From NCBI GenBank assembly GCA_033064195.1, contig JARBJD010000041.1, forward strand, positions 1-64,000: 64,000 nt of DNA, written 5' to 3'. The translations under genes were made by a program, and so were the position numbers. The notes under the pieces were generated by a model that was not told where the DNA came from, searched no databases, and saw nothing but the letters and a program-made list of their open reading frames with translations. The DNA comes from Blattamonas nauphoetae. Lineage: Eukaryota > Preaxostyla > Oxymonadida. Shown here piece by piece: positions 42,845-52,782 of this stretch; position 1 is the stretch's first letter, and each line of letters opens with the position of its first letter.

Positions 42845-44395
42845 CTATTCCTGTTCCGGAAGGTGCATGCCCTGCAGGTTGCTCCAGACGATCGAGTGGG
42901 CAACAATCCTTCCTCCTCCAAATTCGTCTTGGTCGTTTTTAAGCTTTTCCTTATAGTACCCGGACAAACCCGTTAGAGCGGATAAACCCGTTAACCCTTC
43001 CAAAGGGACGAAACAGTCTCCCCTCTTCATCTTAATTCTCCTTCCACTTCACATTCATGCATTTCCTCATTTTTTTTAAAACTAGAGTTCTTCATGAAAG
43101 AATGATTGTGAAATGCAAAGCGAAAAGTGAACGTTGTTTTTTGAACGAAGTTGAACAAATCTATTTCCGAGAACTAGAGGGATCATGTGTTGCGAGTCGA
43201 GCTTTTCATGGTCAGGATAACTTGCGCTGTGTCGTCGTTGGCATTTCATCCATTTGAATAGACCCATTGTCTTTGATCCGATCGCTGGAAGGGACACTAT
43301 CTCTTCCAGAATTCTCACTAGGATTTTCTTACAGGCATAACAAATGAGTCGTGTGAAAGAGATGATCAATGTGAAATGGGGGATGTTTTAACGGGTTTAT
43401 CGGAGTTAACGGGTTTATCCGACCACTATTAATCACATCTTCGATGCCCTCCATTCTCAACATTCGATGCACTGTCTTCCACATCTGTCGGGTTTCTCTC
43501 CTTCTTTCGTTCCAGTCTCGCTGGGTATTGTTCATGTGCAACAGAAAAGCCCAGATGGCGTAATCATCCTCGAAGAACACGAGACAACTTGGGATCGTGA
43601 GAACGACTGCATATTCAAGACGAAATCCATTGTTGGTTGATAATAAGGACATATTCGGAGGAGTTGGGCAAGGAGTGTCAGAAAAGAATAGGATTGGTCA
43701 CCGTTGATGATCGAAGTGCGGTTCACGAACAAATGCCAAATATACTTCTCGGATGGCACCAGAACTTGTTGAAGAACAGTCTCATGAACCGCTTGTTGTT
43801 CAATAGGATCTTCAATTTTGAGTTGTGTGAGACCATGTGGAGTTGAGAGATAGATAGAATAAGAGATGATCGAAATGAGGTAGGTGTGGATATCGACTGC
43901 TTCGGCAAAGGAAAGAGACAGTGGATTGAGTAATAAGATGAGTTGAGGGATTAGATCAGCTTTGACGAGGGGAAGATGGACTTTATCAGAACACCAATCG
44001 ATCAGAGAATCAAGCATCTTCATTGCAGCAGTGGTGATTATCTGACTGGGTGTTGAAATGAGTACCATAATGGATTGTACGAAGGTTGTCGAAGATTCAT
44101 CAGAATTCGATGCAAATATGTAGAGAAAAGCATCTGCTGATTCATCATCATCTGGATTCACAGATTCGAGGAATTCAACTGCTTTTGTTTCGATAGAGAC
44201 ATCAAGTGTAGAATTCAACTTCATAGTGGCAACAAGAGATCGAAAAACAATCACATTTTCATGTTCAGAAGAATGTTTATCTTCGTTCCAATTCAAGAAA
44301 GGAACACAATCTGGAGAATGGAACAATCCATGTGAAGACATACCAGAGCAAGGAGAATCAATGGAGGAGGACGACTTCGCGTCTAAAGCAGTCAT
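42845..44395 (-). pseudogene. Helical-repeat family, copy 3, frameshifted and split by a MITE
   Basis: The N-terminal part (44395-43532, starting MTALDAKSSSS and FLNWNED) is intact for about 265 residues. A frame shift near 43605 moves the reading to VVLTIPSCLVFFEDDYAIW and HRMLRMEGIEDV. A 475-bp element then interrupts the gene at 42954-43428, and the family tail SIVWSNLQGMHLP resumes at 42950-42845 and ends in TAG. The gene is therefore dead as a full-length product, though the N-terminal part could still be made. Confidence 0.85.
42954..43428. mobile_element. 475-bp MITE, PIF/Harbinger-like by target duplication
   Basis: Terminal inverted repeats start TAGTNNNCGGAYAAACCCGT and continue with a second GGATAAACCCGTTAA-like unit inside each end, about 40 bp in total. 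The 3-bp target duplication TTA flanks it (42951-42953 and 43429-43431). Paralogues show the uninterrupted site as TTTTCCTCATTCACATC. The interior encodes no transposase. A TTA duplication is typical of PIF/Harbinger elements; TIR sequence alone does not prove the family. Confidence 0.85.
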
Positions 44396-44416
44396 TCCGT
44401 CTGATTCTTCCTCAAA

Positions 44417-44433
44417 TCACTCGTTATGGGTCA
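44417..44433 (-). promoter_or_regulatory. Conserved upstream motif, helical-repeat copy 3
   Basis: Minus strand TGACCCATAACGAGTGA, 21 bases before the start codon at 44395. Confidence 0.55.
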
Positions 44434-44447
44434 ATGGAAAATGTGAG

Positions 44448-44819
44448 TCAAAGAGATGATGATGAAGTAGATGTCCAATGGGAAGAATAAAAGCAAACCA
44501 ACGAAGTCTGAGAAAATTCATGAACGGGGAGAAAGATAATGAACGAGATGAAAAGAAATCCGGATTCATTTCGACGAAGAACAATGGGTGAATGAGTCGC
44601 AAAGCATATCTTCAGAAGAAGAGATGCTGCCTCGAATAGATGAGGACAATTCTTCATAATGTCGTCGTGGTTCCGCTGGAAGAGAGATGTCGATCTCAAA
44701 AAGTGGGTAAACTCCATGTGGAGATGGGTTTCGTTCAGACACCGACCTGCCACCCAAAACAACGTTCGCATTGTCCAACGCATCAAATCAGACCACAAGT
44801 TGCGAGTGGATTGGTCCAT
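44448..44819 (-). pseudogene. Remnant of the same unknown family as 42006-42844
   Basis: A 123-residue frame starts STRNLWSDLMRWTMRTLFW, matching 42012-42290. After about 50 residues the match to the relative (LFEIDISL) continues in another frame (44566-44778), which indicates a frameshift. It lies upstream of copy 3 and downstream of copy 4, the same relative place as its relative, so gene and neighbour were probably duplicated together. Confidence 0.35.
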
Positions 44820-44896
44820 TCTTGAGCTGCTCGTCGAAGATGGGTGAGATACACACGGGAGAATGAGATCCTGGTTCTGTGTTCTTTTTATCCACG

Positions 44897-45961
44897 TCAG
44901 TGAAGGTTCATGCCCAGCAGATTGTTCAATGTAATCGAGCGGGAAATAATATCTGCTCCATACGATCTGCCTTTGCTATTGTGCAGCTTTTCCTCATTCA
45001 CATCTTCGACGCCCTCCATTTTCAACATTCGATGCACTGTCTTCCACATCTGTCGCACTTCTCCCCTTGTGTTGTTCCATTCCCGCTGGAGATCGATCAT
45101 GTTGAACACAAAACGCCAGATTGAGCCGTCCGTTTCGAAGAATGAGAGACAACTTGGAATGGTGAGAAATATGGGCAGACGAAGAACAAAATGCATGATC
45201 GGTTGATGATAGGGAGTTATTTCAAGGAGGGAAGAAAGAAGAACTATGAAAGCGGTCGACAGTTCCCCGTCTACGATCGAATAGCGGTTTCCACACAAAT
45301 GGCATATATACGTTTCGGACGGTGCGAGATCTTGCTGTAAAACCGTCTCGTTAACAGCTTGTTGTTCATCACGACCTACAATAGTGAGTATTTTCAGTCC
45401 AATCGGTGTTGTGAGAGTGACAGACTGGTTGAGGATGTGAAGGAGAGAAATGTGGATATCGACTGATTCTGCGAATGAAAGAGACTGTGGATTGAGAGTG
45501 ATGATGAGTTGAGAGATCAGATTTGCTTTGACGAGGGCAAGTCGGACTTTAGCGTAACAGTTCGAGTACAAAATTACGAGCATCCTCATTGCTGCTGTAG
45601 TGATGATCTGATTGGGAGAGGAAACGAGGATCACAATGGACTGGATGAATATCTTCAGAGATTCATCAGAGTTCGATGCAAAATTGTTGAGAAAATCAGT
45701 TGTTGATCTAAGGTTGTGTGGATGCATATATTTGAGGAATTTCACGGCTTTCGCTTCCAGAGAGTCGTCAAGGGCAGGCTGCAACTTTACAGTGGCAACG
45801 AGAGATTGAAAGACAGCGGCCGTTTTGCTATCAGATCGAAGAATACCTTCGTTCCAGTTCAGGAAAAGAGAACAGTCTGTAGAATGCGAAAATCAGTGTG
45901 AAGAGATACCAGGGTAAGGAGAATCAGTGGAAGATAATCTCTTTGTGTCTAAAGCAGTCAT
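44897..45961 (-). pseudogene. Helical-repeat family, copy 4, with one premature stop
   Basis: Reading from ATG at 45961 (MTALDTKRLSSTDSPY) the family sequence continues to SSH, meets an in-frame TGA at 45893-45895, and resumes in the same frame with DCSLFLNWNEG and the full body to the tail SRSITLNNLLGMNLH. The frame open from 45784 is therefore not the native start. A single nonsense codon is the only defect I see. The upstream motif is intact, so the loss may be recent, or readthrough could occur. Confidence 0.8.
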
Positions 45962-45982
45962 TCTCTCAGATGTAGAAGTCAA

Positions 45983-45999
45983 TCACTCGTTATGGGTCA
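45983..45999 (-). promoter_or_regulatory. Conserved upstream motif, helical-repeat copy 4
   Basis: Minus strand TGACCCATAACGAGTGA, 21 bases before the start codon at 45961, identical to copy 3. Confidence 0.55.
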
Positions 46000-46797
46000 A
46001 TTGAATGAATGAAAGAAATTGTTTGAGATGAAAGACCCATCGCATCCATCTCCAAAATCCAGTGACTCTCAAACAATTGCCACAAACTGCATGAAGTTAC
46101 CAGATCGTGAACAACCAAAAAAACCAGCCAGAGCTATCACAAAGATATGGTGAGAATTGCAGCTCGATTCAAGCAGAAGTCATCCATCCACGAAAGATTA
46201 GATACAAAAATGATAAAAATACAACCATAGTCAAGTCCTTGAAGAAAGCAGCGGAAATGATGGTGAATTGAGTTCTTACGGTATAAGTGATGGATCGGAA
46301 GAAATAATCAAATTGTGTTCATAATACGAACATACGAAGGAATGACATAACTGGTGATGGATGTTGAAGCAGATACATCATTCTAGGAAGAGAGTCTTTT
46401 GAGAGTTGGCAATCATCACATAACGATTTTTGGGAGAAGATTCATTAAGGCCCAAAACATGAACAGAGTGAAACTAGAGAGTGAACGTAGATAAAGTGAA
46501 AAGTGGACGATGATTTCGGATTCAAACAAGAAATACAGTTCAGTTTTAGAGGGCAACTTTCTCCAAGTAGGAGAAGTATATAGCTAAGTTAGTTTGTGAT
46601 AGTTCAAAATGATTCTTGAAGAGCGTGTACAGATGTACAACAAGAGTCATACATTCATTCATTGAGAGATATTAAGAATCGATTCGAGTGGATCGTCTGA
46701 ATGAGCATGTCGTGAGAGATAAGTGTGGTCCTGTTCGAGTTTACCCATGAATTTCGCACAAAAACTGATAATCACAGTAAATAGCCAAGTGGAAACA
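46000..46797. other. Intergenic stretch, no gene seen
   Basis: A/T-rich sequence with no frame above 60 codons, no repeat and no RNA gene that I can recognise. Confidence 0.6.
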
Positions 46798-49700
46798 TCA
46801 AAAACGATTGAGACGAGATAAATTAGGAAAATTCACAATCACAATCGTGTTTGTTGGAGGAGTGGAATGAAGATCTGTACATTTCTTCACTTTGAATGTT
46901 TGTCGGTACATAATAATCTCACATTTGCCCAAAAGAACTCGTTCAACATCTTCTTTCTTCTGAAACCAGATAGACCAACTCGCAGTTGACATCTGTGGCG
47001 GCTGATTGGGGTTGATGGGAAGTATGTGAATCAGAGTTGTGTCAAGTTCGCCAACTCCTTTCAATCCTGCTCGAATCTCAATTCCTGTCATTTCAAGAGG
47101 AACTCTCTCAATCACAATTTCAAACCAGTTTGAGCGATCTGTCTTCTTCTCCAACACAATCGACCCACATTTCACTGACACAATCCTCCCAAAATCCAAC
47201 ACATTCACGGCGACTGATTTTGCTGCTTCTCGTTCTTCCTCATTCGCAAATGATGCTGTCCAATCGGTCCAGAGGAGTCTCGTTTGAGATGACTGTTCGA
47301 GATGAGGCATAAAGGGATAAAAACAACCCAAAAGTGTTGTTCCCTCAATCGCCTTCGGAATATTCATCAGAGTCATCGTTGATTTCTTTGCCGAAGCTGG
47401 ACCTCGTCGAGGTTTGGATTGAGTGTGTCTTGTGTAGGAAGGTGGGAGTCTCGATGAGATGGCAGAAGTGAGTCGTGACGAGCTGGTGGATTGTTTCGGC
47501 TGGGTGATGGGTTGTCGTGTTGTTGAGGATGATGGACGAGTGTGTGACGGTCCTGGTTGTGACGGACGAGGAATCGGAACGGAGGTGTTGTTGTGGAGTC
47601 TGAAGCCAACTTCAATCGTCGGATGGAGTGCCCAAACTTTCGTCAGATTCTTCGCTGCCGAGTTGCATTCTTCGACTGACTCGAAGGTCGCAATCCATTG
47701 GACGTCTTCATCGATGCTCACAGACGAGCATTGACACGGATGAGGTGACAGAGCGAAGATGATGTCACGTCTTGTTCTCTTTTCTGGAACATGATTGACT
47801 TCGAGTCGACGATAACTGAAGTTTGACGAGGGTGTGACAGAGAGCGGTGTGATCTGTTGGATTGGAGTTGTATCAGCTGGTGTTTTCTTCTCTTTCTTTG
47901 GTGTTGGAGTTGGTTGGGCTGTTGAAGGAGGAGTCACTGCTGGTTGAGTGGTTGGGGTGACGAGCTTGGACTTTGGAGGTGAGTAATGTTGGACAGACTC
48001 CCCCTTCTTCGACACATGTTCTGCATTCACACTCGATCCAGCTGAAATTGGTGCAATCTGTTGGATTATTGTGTCAGACAAGAAGACGTGTGCTGTGACT
48101 GTCTTGCTCTGTCCCCACAACTCCCTCGCTCGTCTCTTTCCTCTCTCCAACCCCTGCACATCCGAGAATTGGACGAGAAATTCGGGTTTCTGGTTGGTCG
48201 TTCGTCGTTTCACATCTTCCGGCATTGCGGACATGAAATCTTGTCTCAGTTGAACTCCACTGCCGACGGGAAGACCTCGCACGAGAATTGAGTGTCGATA
48301 CATCGCTGATAGCGAATCGTGCGTGGTGGGTTGTGATGGTGGACGAGGAATCGGGATGGAGGTGTTCTTGTCGACTCGGAAGCCAACTTCAATCGCCGGA
48401 TGGAGTGCCCACACTTTCATCAGATTCTTCGCTGCCTCATTGCGTTTCTCAACAGTCTCAAATGTCGCGATCCATTGCACACGTTTAAGAAAATTCGCTT
48501 GTGTACACTCTCGTGGTTTTGTGGTTTGAAAAGCGTTGATGATATCAATTCTTTTGATATTGGAGGGAACGTTTTCTAAAACGAGTTGATGAAGACTGAT
48601 GTTTGACGAAGGAGAGACGGAAGGAGACGAGAGCGGAGTGTGAGAAGTGACGGAATCTGTGTGTTCATCACGAAGCGTGTTGTTGGGCTGAGTGGTTGAG
48701 CTGATGATGTCGGTCTTTGGGAGTGAGTGTTGTGGAGTGGGAATGCCGTTGTGTGGTTGAACCTGTCCTGTTTCAGCAATCGTCCGATCAAAACTGAACA
48801 CCACATCTGACCCGAGTTCTGTCGCCTGCTGAAGAATCTCGACTGCGTGGAGAAGACTTGCCCGATCTGGAAAAGACGCGACGAAACGTCGACCGTTGAT
48901 TGATGAGCTGAGTTCGGTCAATCTTGTTTGTGGAGTCGATCCAAGGAGAGTTTGAAGACGATTCTTCTGTGTTCCAGTCGGAAGACGGGTGATAACGAGG
49001 TTATGATGCTGTGATGGTTGTGGAGTTGTCGATGTGATTGTGAGGACGGTCGGTGGTTTGGGTGAATCATCCTTCGAAGGCTCAGAAGCAACAATCGCCT
49101 CTGCTCGCGGCTTGTTCATTTCTCCAACCTGTTCAAATGCAAGTCTCCCCAAATCAGCCACCATCGGCAGCAATCCTGTTGTCCTCGCTTCCAAATGGCT
49201 GAGCTGCACGCCATCCACGCCAATCCCAACACAGACATTCTCTCCGATCGCCCACACATTCTCCAAACGCGACAGAGCTGCTTTGAGTTCTGTTTTGTTT
49301 GAGAACGACGAGACAAACACCTTTCCAAGAATTGTGTTGTGAACTTCAAATTTTGTGTGGTCTTCCACTTTCAACGCTTTTAGGATTGTCCCCTTGCCTC
49401 TTCCGTGAGGGAGGTTGGTGATGAACAACTGCGGAGTGTGGGTTATGGGGATGGCGATGGACTGGTTGAGTTCTGTCTTTCGAACGATTCTGAACACATC
49501 GCGCTCACAAATTTCGCGAGTCGGCCGATCAAGTTGAGCTTCCCAATCATCGGCAACAGAAATCGGATGCCCACAGAGTGTCTTGGCCTGTTTCACAATG
49601 TCTCTTCCTCGAGCAGCGTCCTCGTCGTGTTCGAAGACGACTCGCCACGATTGATGAGTTTGGTTGTCGCTTGGGACACGGATGAGGCAGAGAGGGGCGA

Positions 49701-52572
49701 AGGGCGAGAAGAGAGAGGCGATCGGGAGAGATGTGAGTTCGATTGGGATGGTTGGCAGAAGGAGAGAAGGCAAGGCGTTGATGGTCTTCATCAATTCGGG
49801 TGTCTCTCCTGACACAGACAGAACATGACGATCAACTGTTGCCGACGGTGGGAGAGAGACTTGAGTCTCTTTCCTTTCTTTCGATTCCTGTTCAGCATTC
49901 ACGCTCGATCCAGCTGAAATTGGTGTAATCTGTTGGATCATCGTGTCAGACAAGAAGATATGCGCTGTGACTGTCTTGCTCTGTCCCCACAACTCCCTCG
50001 CTCGTCTCTTTCCTCTCTCCAACCCCTGCACATCCGAGAATTGGACGAGAAATTCGGGTTTCTGGTTGGTCGTTCGTCGTTTCACATCTTCCGGCATTGC
50101 GGACATGAAATCCTGTCTCAATTGATCTCCGCTGTCGACGGGAAGACCTCGCACGAGAATGGAATGGAAATACATAGCAGAGAGTGGTTGTCGGTGCGAA
50201 TGAGCTGGCTGAAGAGGTTGAGTTCTGTTCTCTGAAGTCAGTTCGCTCTTATCACACTCTCTACACTCTTCACATCTCTTCTTCCTCTCTCTTTCAGCAT
50301 TCTTCTCAGCAGAAGTCATTTTTCTTTTTCCTTCTTCGCATTCTGGATCCGGTCTCAAAGCGAGGTTATCTGACGAGATCATGTCTGTGAAACCTCGATG
50401 TCCGTTCAATGGTCCCTCACACACAACTGGATCATCAAAAGTCAGCACGTAATCCATCCTTCCTCCTCGGCTTTGTATCCTCCTTACGCTGATCGAATGC
50501 CATTTTCCGAGCTTGTTTGAGATGTCTAGTTTCGTGAAATTGTTTGGAATATTTTGGAGAGAGATTTGTGTTGGGTTGTGATTTTTCATTGTGGATGAGC
50601 GTTCTCGTCCATGTTCATAAACCACAACACTCGAATCAACTGTTTCTGATTGGAAGAAAACACGAACATTCTCTCCCAGTGTTCGCAGCGAGGAGAAGCA
50701 TCGAGCCGCTTGCGAACACTTCTTTGGAGAGTTGAACGTCGCGACCCATGTCTGTGTGTCTTCACTTGACTCCGTTTCTGTTCGGAGCCCACGAGGCATG
50801 TTCGGTGAGAAGATCTTCCTGAAAGCGTGACCATCCACACTTGACTTCACACCCTCAATTCTCAGACAACAAGCGCTTTGTGTCATTGGGGATATGCTGC
50901 CCTCTTTATCTTTGTGGATTTCGGTGAGTTGAGGTGGATTCTTCTGGCGGCGTGTCTCGTACCTTGTTCGGTTCTTGTTCGTGCTATTTTTTCTCCTTTT
51001 CCTTCTGGGGATTCTGTCAAGGTTTCTTTGGATGAAGATATCCTTTCCGAGATGGGCAAACGATTCGGCTTGTTCCAACTTGCAATGAAACCATAACAAA
51101 TCAGAAAATAGGATCCGGACATCGAAAGAATTGGTTGAGTTTGATCGTCGTTTTTGGATCTTGACTTTCGGATATGTCCCAAATATTTCAGAAAGTGAGT
51201 CGAAGGTGTGCGTGTTGGAAAGATTGGTGATGGTGATGGAGGCTTTCGGATAGAATGGATGGAGGTCTGTTGCGTGTTCTTCGCTGAGCTCGGAGTCTTC
51301 AGTGCTATCCGAAGAGTTTCCGCTGTCGTCTTGCAATGGGACGCTGTGTACGTTGAGAGAATTGGATGTTTTATTGATTTTCGGTTCATTGTGGTGATCT
51401 ATGTTTTGATCTGAAGTTATTGTCGTGATATCAGGGGAGATTTCACTGATGGGAGACGTTGGTGAGATTGTGGAGGAAGAATGGCGATAAACGTCCTCAA
51501 ATGTGAGGTGGTCGTTTGAATTTGTCGACACTTGCGGGTTCATGTGGTAATTTGGGACGGATGCGTCAGGAATGGATGTTGTGGGATGAGGAAGTGTGGA
51601 TGTCGAGATTGACAGTGGCCAGCCTGCGCACTGTCCAAGGCCCGATGATATAGGATCCTCAATCACTATATTCAATGATTTGGGAAATTGTTGAGAGGTG
51701 AATGATTGTGGGGAAGCAATCGAGATAATAGGGATGGAATCGGATGGAAAATGAAGAAGTGATTCCAAAAATAACTCAAATAAGAGGTCAATCGATTGAG
51801 TGTTTCGTCCAAATCCAGCAAATGGGGCGGCCCGAGCATGCCATGAGGAAATGTCATCGAAGAAGATCACTTTTCCACACAGAATTCTGCGAGTTCCAAT
51901 TTGCGAAGACAGACTTTCCAAGATCAATCCATTGTCTTGAATGTTCGGGAGAACTGGTGGCGTCACTGTTTGGAGGAAATGGAGTGAAAGAATCACCCAA
52001 TTCACGTCTTCTTGCGTGGAGTTTTCTTGCCTTCCACAGAATGATTTCGACCAGTTCAACACAATTTTCAGGAATGGGAGAACACGAGTGTCCATCCCAA
52101 TATAATTCGAGACGATTTCATTTCGGACCGAATCTGGTGTCAGAGACCAATAAACTCCAATTCGCCGAAATCGCTCTTGTTCCGCCTGTGGAAGGTTCTC
52201 TGGAGTTGTCTTCCATTCCAGGAATAGTGGTGAGTCGCTTGATGAATCAGGGTCAGTGAAAAATCTGAATTCATTTGTGAAGAGTGATTCCGAGTTGATG
52301 ATTCTTGATCGAAGGGCTGGCCAGTCTGTTCTTGGTGACAGGCACAGACAGAAAGATATGTCAGGGATATCGTCTAGTAGTTCCAGTGGAAGGGGAGTGT
52401 TTGGTAAAATCTTCACAATATCATCGGGAAAAGCGTTGAAAAGTGAATCGTTCAGGATCTTGTGAATTACTGTTACGGAGACTGGAGATACGGGACTTTC
52501 GCCAAGAGAACAACTCATGGGAGAGTTTTGATCTGACATCAGATCTGAGCTGTTCAATATTATTGAGATCAC
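46798..52572 (-). CDS. 1,924-residue protein of about twelve degenerate RRM-like units
   Basis: A single uninterrupted frame. The N-terminal 430 residues are unique and not recognised. About twelve units of 75-85 residues follow, starting near residues 443, 565, 662, 797, 937, 1049, 1194, 1327, 1420, 1590, 1730 and 1817. Each has a beta strand with a VxxLP/NxP turn (LFITNLPHG, LVITRLPTG, SILVRGLPV, LVLENVPSN), a helix, a central strand such as WIATFE or FVSSF, then a helix and last strand, as in RNA recognition motifs. The aromatic RNP1 residues are mostly missing, so RNA binding is an inference. Linkers are Ser/Thr/Pro-rich, and a basic stretch RRKRRKNSTNKNR (about 535) could be a nuclear signal. 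Met12 is an alternative start. Confidence 0.8.
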   Translation of the reverse strand: MISIILNSSDLMSDQNSPMSCSLGESPVSPVSVTVIHKILNDSLFNAFPDDIVKILPNTPLPLELLDDIPDISFCLCLSPRTDWPALRSRIINSESLFTNEFRFFTDPDSSSDSPLFLEWKTTPENLPQAEQERFRRIGVYWSLTPDSVRNEIVSNYIGMDTRVLPFLKIVLNWSKSFCGRQENSTQEDVNWVILSLHFLQTVTPPVLPNIQDNGLILESLSSQIGTRRILCGKVIFFDDISSWHARAAPFAGFGRNTQSIDLLFELFLESLLHFPSDSIPIISIASPQSFTSQQFPKSLNIVIEDPISSGLGQCAGWPLSISTSTLPHPTTSIPDASVPNYHMNPQVSTNSNDHLTFEDVYRHSSSTISPTSPISEISPDITTITSDQNIDHHNEPKINKTSNSLNVHSVPLQDDSGNSSDSTEDSELSEEHATDLHPFYPKASITITNLSNTHTFDSLSEIFGTYPKVKIQKRRSNSTNSFDVRILFSDLLWFHCKLEQAESFAHLGKDIFIQRNLDRIPRRKRRKNSTNKNRTRYETRRQKNPPQLTEIHKDKEGSISPMTQSACCLRIEGVKSSVDGHAFRKIFSPNMPRGLRTETESSEDTQTWVATFNSPKKCSQAARCFSSLRTLGENVRVFFQSETVDSSVVVYEHGRERSSTMKNHNPTQISLQNIPNNFTKLDISNKLGKWHSISVRRIQSRGGRMDYVLTFDDPVVCEGPLNGHRGFTDMISSDNLALRPDPECEEGKRKMTSAEKNAERERKKRCEECRECDKSELTSENRTQPLQPAHSHRQPLSAMYFHSILVRGLPVDSGDQLRQDFMSAMPEDVKRRTTNQKPEFLVQFSDVQGLERGKRRARELWGQSKTVTAHIFLSDTMIQQITPISAGSSVNAEQESKERKETQVSLPPSATVDRHVLSVSGETPELMKTINALPSLLLPTIPIELTSLPIASLFSPFAPLCLIRVPSDNQTHQSWRVVFEHDEDAARGRDIVKQAKTLCGHPISVADDWEAQLDRPTREICERDVFRIVRKTELNQSIAIPITHTPQLFITNLPHGRGKGTILKALKVEDHTKFEVHNTILGKVFVSSFSNKTELKAALSRLENVWAIGENVCVGIGVDGVQLSHLEARTTGLLPMVADLGRLAFEQVGEMNKPRAEAIVASEPSKDDSPKPPTVLTITSTTPQPSQHHNLVITRLPTGTQKNRLQTLLGSTPQTRLTELSSSINGRRFVASFPDRASLLHAVEILQQATELGSDVVFSFDRTIAETGQVQPHNGIPTPQHSLPKTDIISSTTQPNNTLRDEHTDSVTSHTPLSSPSVSPSSNISLHQLVLENVPSNIKRIDIINAFQTTKPRECTQANFLKRVQWIATFETVEKRNEAAKNLMKVWALHPAIEVGFRVDKNTSIPIPRPPSQPTTHDSLSAMYRHSILVRGLPVGSGVQLRQDFMSAMPEDVKRRTTNQKPEFLVQFSDVQGLERGKRRARELWGQSKTVTAHVFLSDTIIQQIAPISAGSSVNAEHVSKKGESVQHYSPPKSKLVTPTTQPAVTPPSTAQPTPTPKKEKKTPADTTPIQQITPLSVTPSSNFSYRRLEVNHVPEKRTRRDIIFALSPHPCQCSSVSIDEDVQWIATFESVEECNSAAKNLTKVWALHPTIEVGFRLHNNTSVPIPRPSQPGPSHTRPSSSTTRQPITQPKQSTSSSRLTSAISSRLPPSYTRHTQSKPRRGPASAKKSTMTLMNIPKAIEGTTLLGCFYPFMPHLEQSSQTRLLWTDWTASFANEEEREAAKSVAVNVLDFGRIVSVKCGSIVLEKKTDRSNWFEIVIERVPLEMTGIEIRAGLKGVGELDTTLIHILPINPNQPPQMSTASWSIWFQKKEDVERVLLGKCEIIMYRQTFKVKKCTDLHSTPPTNTIVIVNFPNLSRLNRF
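48024..48313 (-). repeat. Internal duplication in the RRM-like gene, unit 9
   Basis: This 290-bp block is close to identical to 49896-50185, with an exact offset of 1,872 bases (624 codons). Other units of the protein share almost no DNA identity. Confidence 0.9.
49896..50185 (-). repeat. Internal duplication in the RRM-like gene, unit 4
   Basis: Partner of 48024-48313. The encoded unit runs from SILVRGLPVDSG to SAGSSVNAE. The high identity against old, diverged neighbours suggests recent copying or gene conversion. Confidence 0.9.
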
Positions 52573-52782
52573 ACCCAGAACGAAAAAGGAGTCATTTTCT
52601 CTTTGTCAAAGCTATCGAAGATGAAAAATTGTCAACAAAACGAAGTGTTAACTCCCTGATCCTCTCAACGAGCCAAACGCCAAAGAATGTCAGGAGAGTA
52701 ACGTCAAAAACAGAAACAGACAAAACGCGCAGAAACTGAGGTTGTTTTCATCACTTTCCAAAAGTGCAAACAATGTCTCCGT
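52573..52782. other. Short intergenic stretch upstream of the RRM-like gene
   Basis: No gene, no repeat. It must hold the promoter of the RRM-like gene and the 3' end of nothing visible on the plus strand. Confidence 0.5.
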
